In this document: positions 22,862-24,853 of the stretch, one piece after another
Numbering within the stretch: position 1 is the stretch's first letter
How the letters are laid out: each line of letters opens with the position of its first letter
Source: Larix sibirica
Lineage: Eukaryota > Streptophyta > Pinopsida > Pinales > Pinaceae
Length of the DNA stretch: 24,853 nucleotides
Assembly (NCBI GenBank): GCA_004151065.3
Contig: NWUY0300058199.1
Span: forward strand, 10,666-35,518
Direction: 5' to 3'
Position numbers and translations under genes: made by a program
Notes under the pieces: generated by a model
Seen by the model: only the letters and a program-made list of their open reading frames with translations
Database searches by the model: none
Told to the model about the DNA's origin: nothing

Positions 22862-23001
22862 CCATCAGGCGATCAAGTAGATGGTGCTTGTAAGGTAGAA
22901 TTTATCGGTGCTTGTAGTTTCTTAGATGATCCCATCAGGCGATCAAGTAGATGGTGCTTGCAAGGTAGAATTTATAAGTGCTTGTAGTTTCTTAGATGAT
23001 C
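22862..23001. repeat. 70-bp tandem duplication, two near-identical copies
   Basis: Units 22862-22931 and 22932-23001 start CCATCAGGCGATCAAGTAGA and end CTTAGATGATC. They differ at only a few positions (for example TAAGG versus CAAGG, and TTATCGG versus TTATAAG). High identity suggests a recent event. Confidence 0.9.
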
Positions 23002-24070
23002 GTTTTTGGTGGTTCTTTTGTTTCTCTTGCTTGTGAATGTTGTAGCACAATGTTGAATGCAAGTTGTTAATTATGAGATATTGTATTTGTGTAAGAAGGC
23101 GGGGGACTGCTTTCTTGTATGATTTTCTCACTCTTTTGATTGTAGTTGGCGAAGTGTGGCATGGTCTCCATTGAGACATTTTGTTGGGTCCAAGTGTGGT
23201 TGGTGTCAAAGTTTTCCAAGTGTCTCCATTAAATTGAATAATTCTTGTAGGCACCATTCTTGACAAAGCTTGCCATTTATTTATCTCTATGACGGGATGT
23301 ATGTTTTTATGTGTATCTAATCTTTAGAAGTTGCTTCGTGAGGAGTTGGTGCAATCATCTGATCAATATGCCGTGTTCAACAGTTATTTCTTAGTCTCGC
23401 TTGGGTTACCACGATGCCGTCTTTTGAAAGCCCCATGTTTGTATTGAATGACTGAAATGGTTTATATAAATTAATTTACTCGAAGACAAGTCAACATAGA
23501 CATTGAAATCTACTTGGAATTATAGTGAAATGTGGCTATACATGGACAATTGTAGGGATGACTCTATTCTTCCAATTTTTCTAGCTGTCCTTTGTTCTTT
23601 CAATTAGACAAAAGGGGTCCAACAATGGAAGGCTGTTTTACATAGGGATTGATGAAATTGGACCTATATAAGCAATACTTCAAGTCATGAGATAGTTGTC
23701 CAAATAATTGCTTAGCAGCTTTTAGCTTGGTTATGGACCTATTGCCTGTGTAATTTTTGTAGCACGTGGCAAATTTGGTTGGAGTTTGTCTTGGTCGATA
23801 ACTACCTTTGAGGGCGAATGTTGGTGGACTTGTGAGATTGGGTCTTGTGGATTTGATGCCTTTGTGACTCTGGTCAAGGTTTTTGATCTTTCTTTTGCAT
23901 TGGGTAGATATTTGACAATATATTTCAAAATTGCATAATGGGAAAGAACTAATTGGCAATCTACCTGCCACGTATGAAGTATGTTAGGATTATAAATGTT
24001 CAACTGCTTATCATTGTGTGCTTGTTGATGTCATTTGTATCTCTTTATCAACATATAGTGATGACACTAA

Positions 24071-24309
24071 TGGCATCTTCTAGGGGAAATTATCCATGCA
24101 TTCAAGGTTAGCCCCTTTTATATGCAGACATGAATTATTGTTGCATTTTGTATGTGTTTTTACTCTATTTTAGAGTTGCACATAGTCCTCAAGTGGTGGC
24201 ATCTTCTAAGGGCAATTGTCTATGCATTCAAGGTTAACCCTTTTTATACGTAGACATGAATTATTGTTGCATTTTGTATGTGTTTTTACTCTATTTTAGA
24301 GTTGCACAA
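24071..24309. repeat. 126-bp tandem duplication, two copies
   Basis: Units begin TGGCATCTTCTA(G/A)GGG at 24071 and 24197. They share a long nearly identical right half (GACATGAATTATTGTTGCAT through TTTTAGAGTTGCACA). The left halves are more diverged, and the second unit is cut short at about 24309. Confidence 0.9.
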
Positions 24310-24853
24310 AGTTGGATTGATTTCAAATCTCTCTTTTGTATGTACTAAGCAAGAGTCATCCTCAATGGACCAATGCATATGTGTTTTTGTGTCATAGTTC
24401 TCTAAGATATCATTATATTACATGTTTTTTTAAGAAACTCTCCACATCATTGATTTACCTTGGATCTTACCAATTCAATGTTTCCATATTTGGAGCACTT
24501 ATTCAAAGAAAAGCATGTATATGCATAAACCCTAATGTGGCCATTCATACGTACAAAAGAATTGTGAAATCATTAGAATAAAACTAATAGTTAAAGCGTG
24601 TGTATAGGCAATTGTCATTAATATATCTTGTGTACCTACCAGTTCACTAAATGCATGCTTCTATCCAACATCTCTTCATGGAAGATTGGCTACTTTTGTG
24701 CATGTATGTAATTACAGTGTGTGTTGGTGAATGATAGTGCGAGTATGACAATGTTAGCTCATTATTAGATAAGAAGGTTTGTTTTTTTGTTGCGCTGAGA
24801 GGCGTTCTACAATCCAGTATGGGGGAGATCTTGTTAGTCGAGTTTGTCGGCCA

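Larger units (their letters stand above)
21068..24853. other. intergenic sequence, probably old repeats; no gene identified
   Basis: Long - strand frames at 22206-21859, 23266-22943, 23971-23600 and 24003-23731 are patchy and lack any motif I recognise. Together they might be the decayed coding part of a transposon read leftward, since long stretches of the - strand between 21.8 and 24.0 kb are fairly free of stops, but no RT, integrase, protease or transposase signature is visible. The rest is AT-rich and interrupted by small tandem duplications. Confidence 0.35.

Noticed and set aside
21859-24003. A set of - strand frames as a decayed retroelement or endogenous viral element
   Set aside because: No RT, protease, RNase H, integrase or movement-protein motif could be read, so naming an element would be a guess.

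Overview
The window is plant nuclear DNA. It is AT-rich, split into short spliced exons and packed with decayed transposons. The one gene I can identify with confidence is the plant nuclear canonical poly(A) polymerase, of the PAPS2/PAPS4-like type, on the + strand from 15306 to about 19264. I see no prokaryotic operon structure, CRISPR array, tRNA or rRNA. The large introns and old nested repeats suit a seed plant with a fairly big genome. I cannot name the species.

Layout. Bases 347-8806 hold a broken L1-type LINE on the - strand. It has ORF1 with a CCHC zinc knuckle at 7896-7937, and ORF2 starting at the ATG at 7062-7060 with endonuclease, reverse transcriptase (FIDD box at 4770-4781) and the C-terminal zf-RVT region. 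The LINE is split by about 2.9 kb of foreign DNA (about 827-3754). That insert has inverted-repeat-like ends and carries two long copies and one partial copy of a ~615-bp unit. Inside the LINE, the endonuclease region is duplicated in tandem (6389-6930). Bases 8807-11573 are unassigned. A clean 493-bp solo LTR lies at 11579-12071, flanked by the 5-bp duplication ATACC. Next come an exon-like GC-richer patch on the - strand (12077-12380), a GGGAGC/GCTCCC palindrome-rich block (13235-13470) and two tandem duplications (13809-14424 and 14867-15210).

The poly(A) polymerase follows. Seven consecutive exons read without a break, and a short two-exon C-terminal tail is proposed on top of them. The first exon seen begins at the VHGPGADID motif, so about 100 N-terminal residues are missing. 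I could not find them anywhere upstream in the window. The simplest reading is that 1-15305 is one very long intron that has collected the LINE, its nested insert and the solo LTR. A 5'-truncated gene copy is the alternative.

Downstream (19265-24853) there is a likely 3'UTR, one modest unrecognised ORF on the opposite strand (19751-20035) and non-coding sequence with several two-copy tandem duplications. I found no convincing new biological system. The points most worth a second look are the GC-AG intron and alternative C-terminus of the polymerase, the ambiguous bases at the repeat edges inside the LINE, and the solo LTR placed five bases from a possible splice donor.
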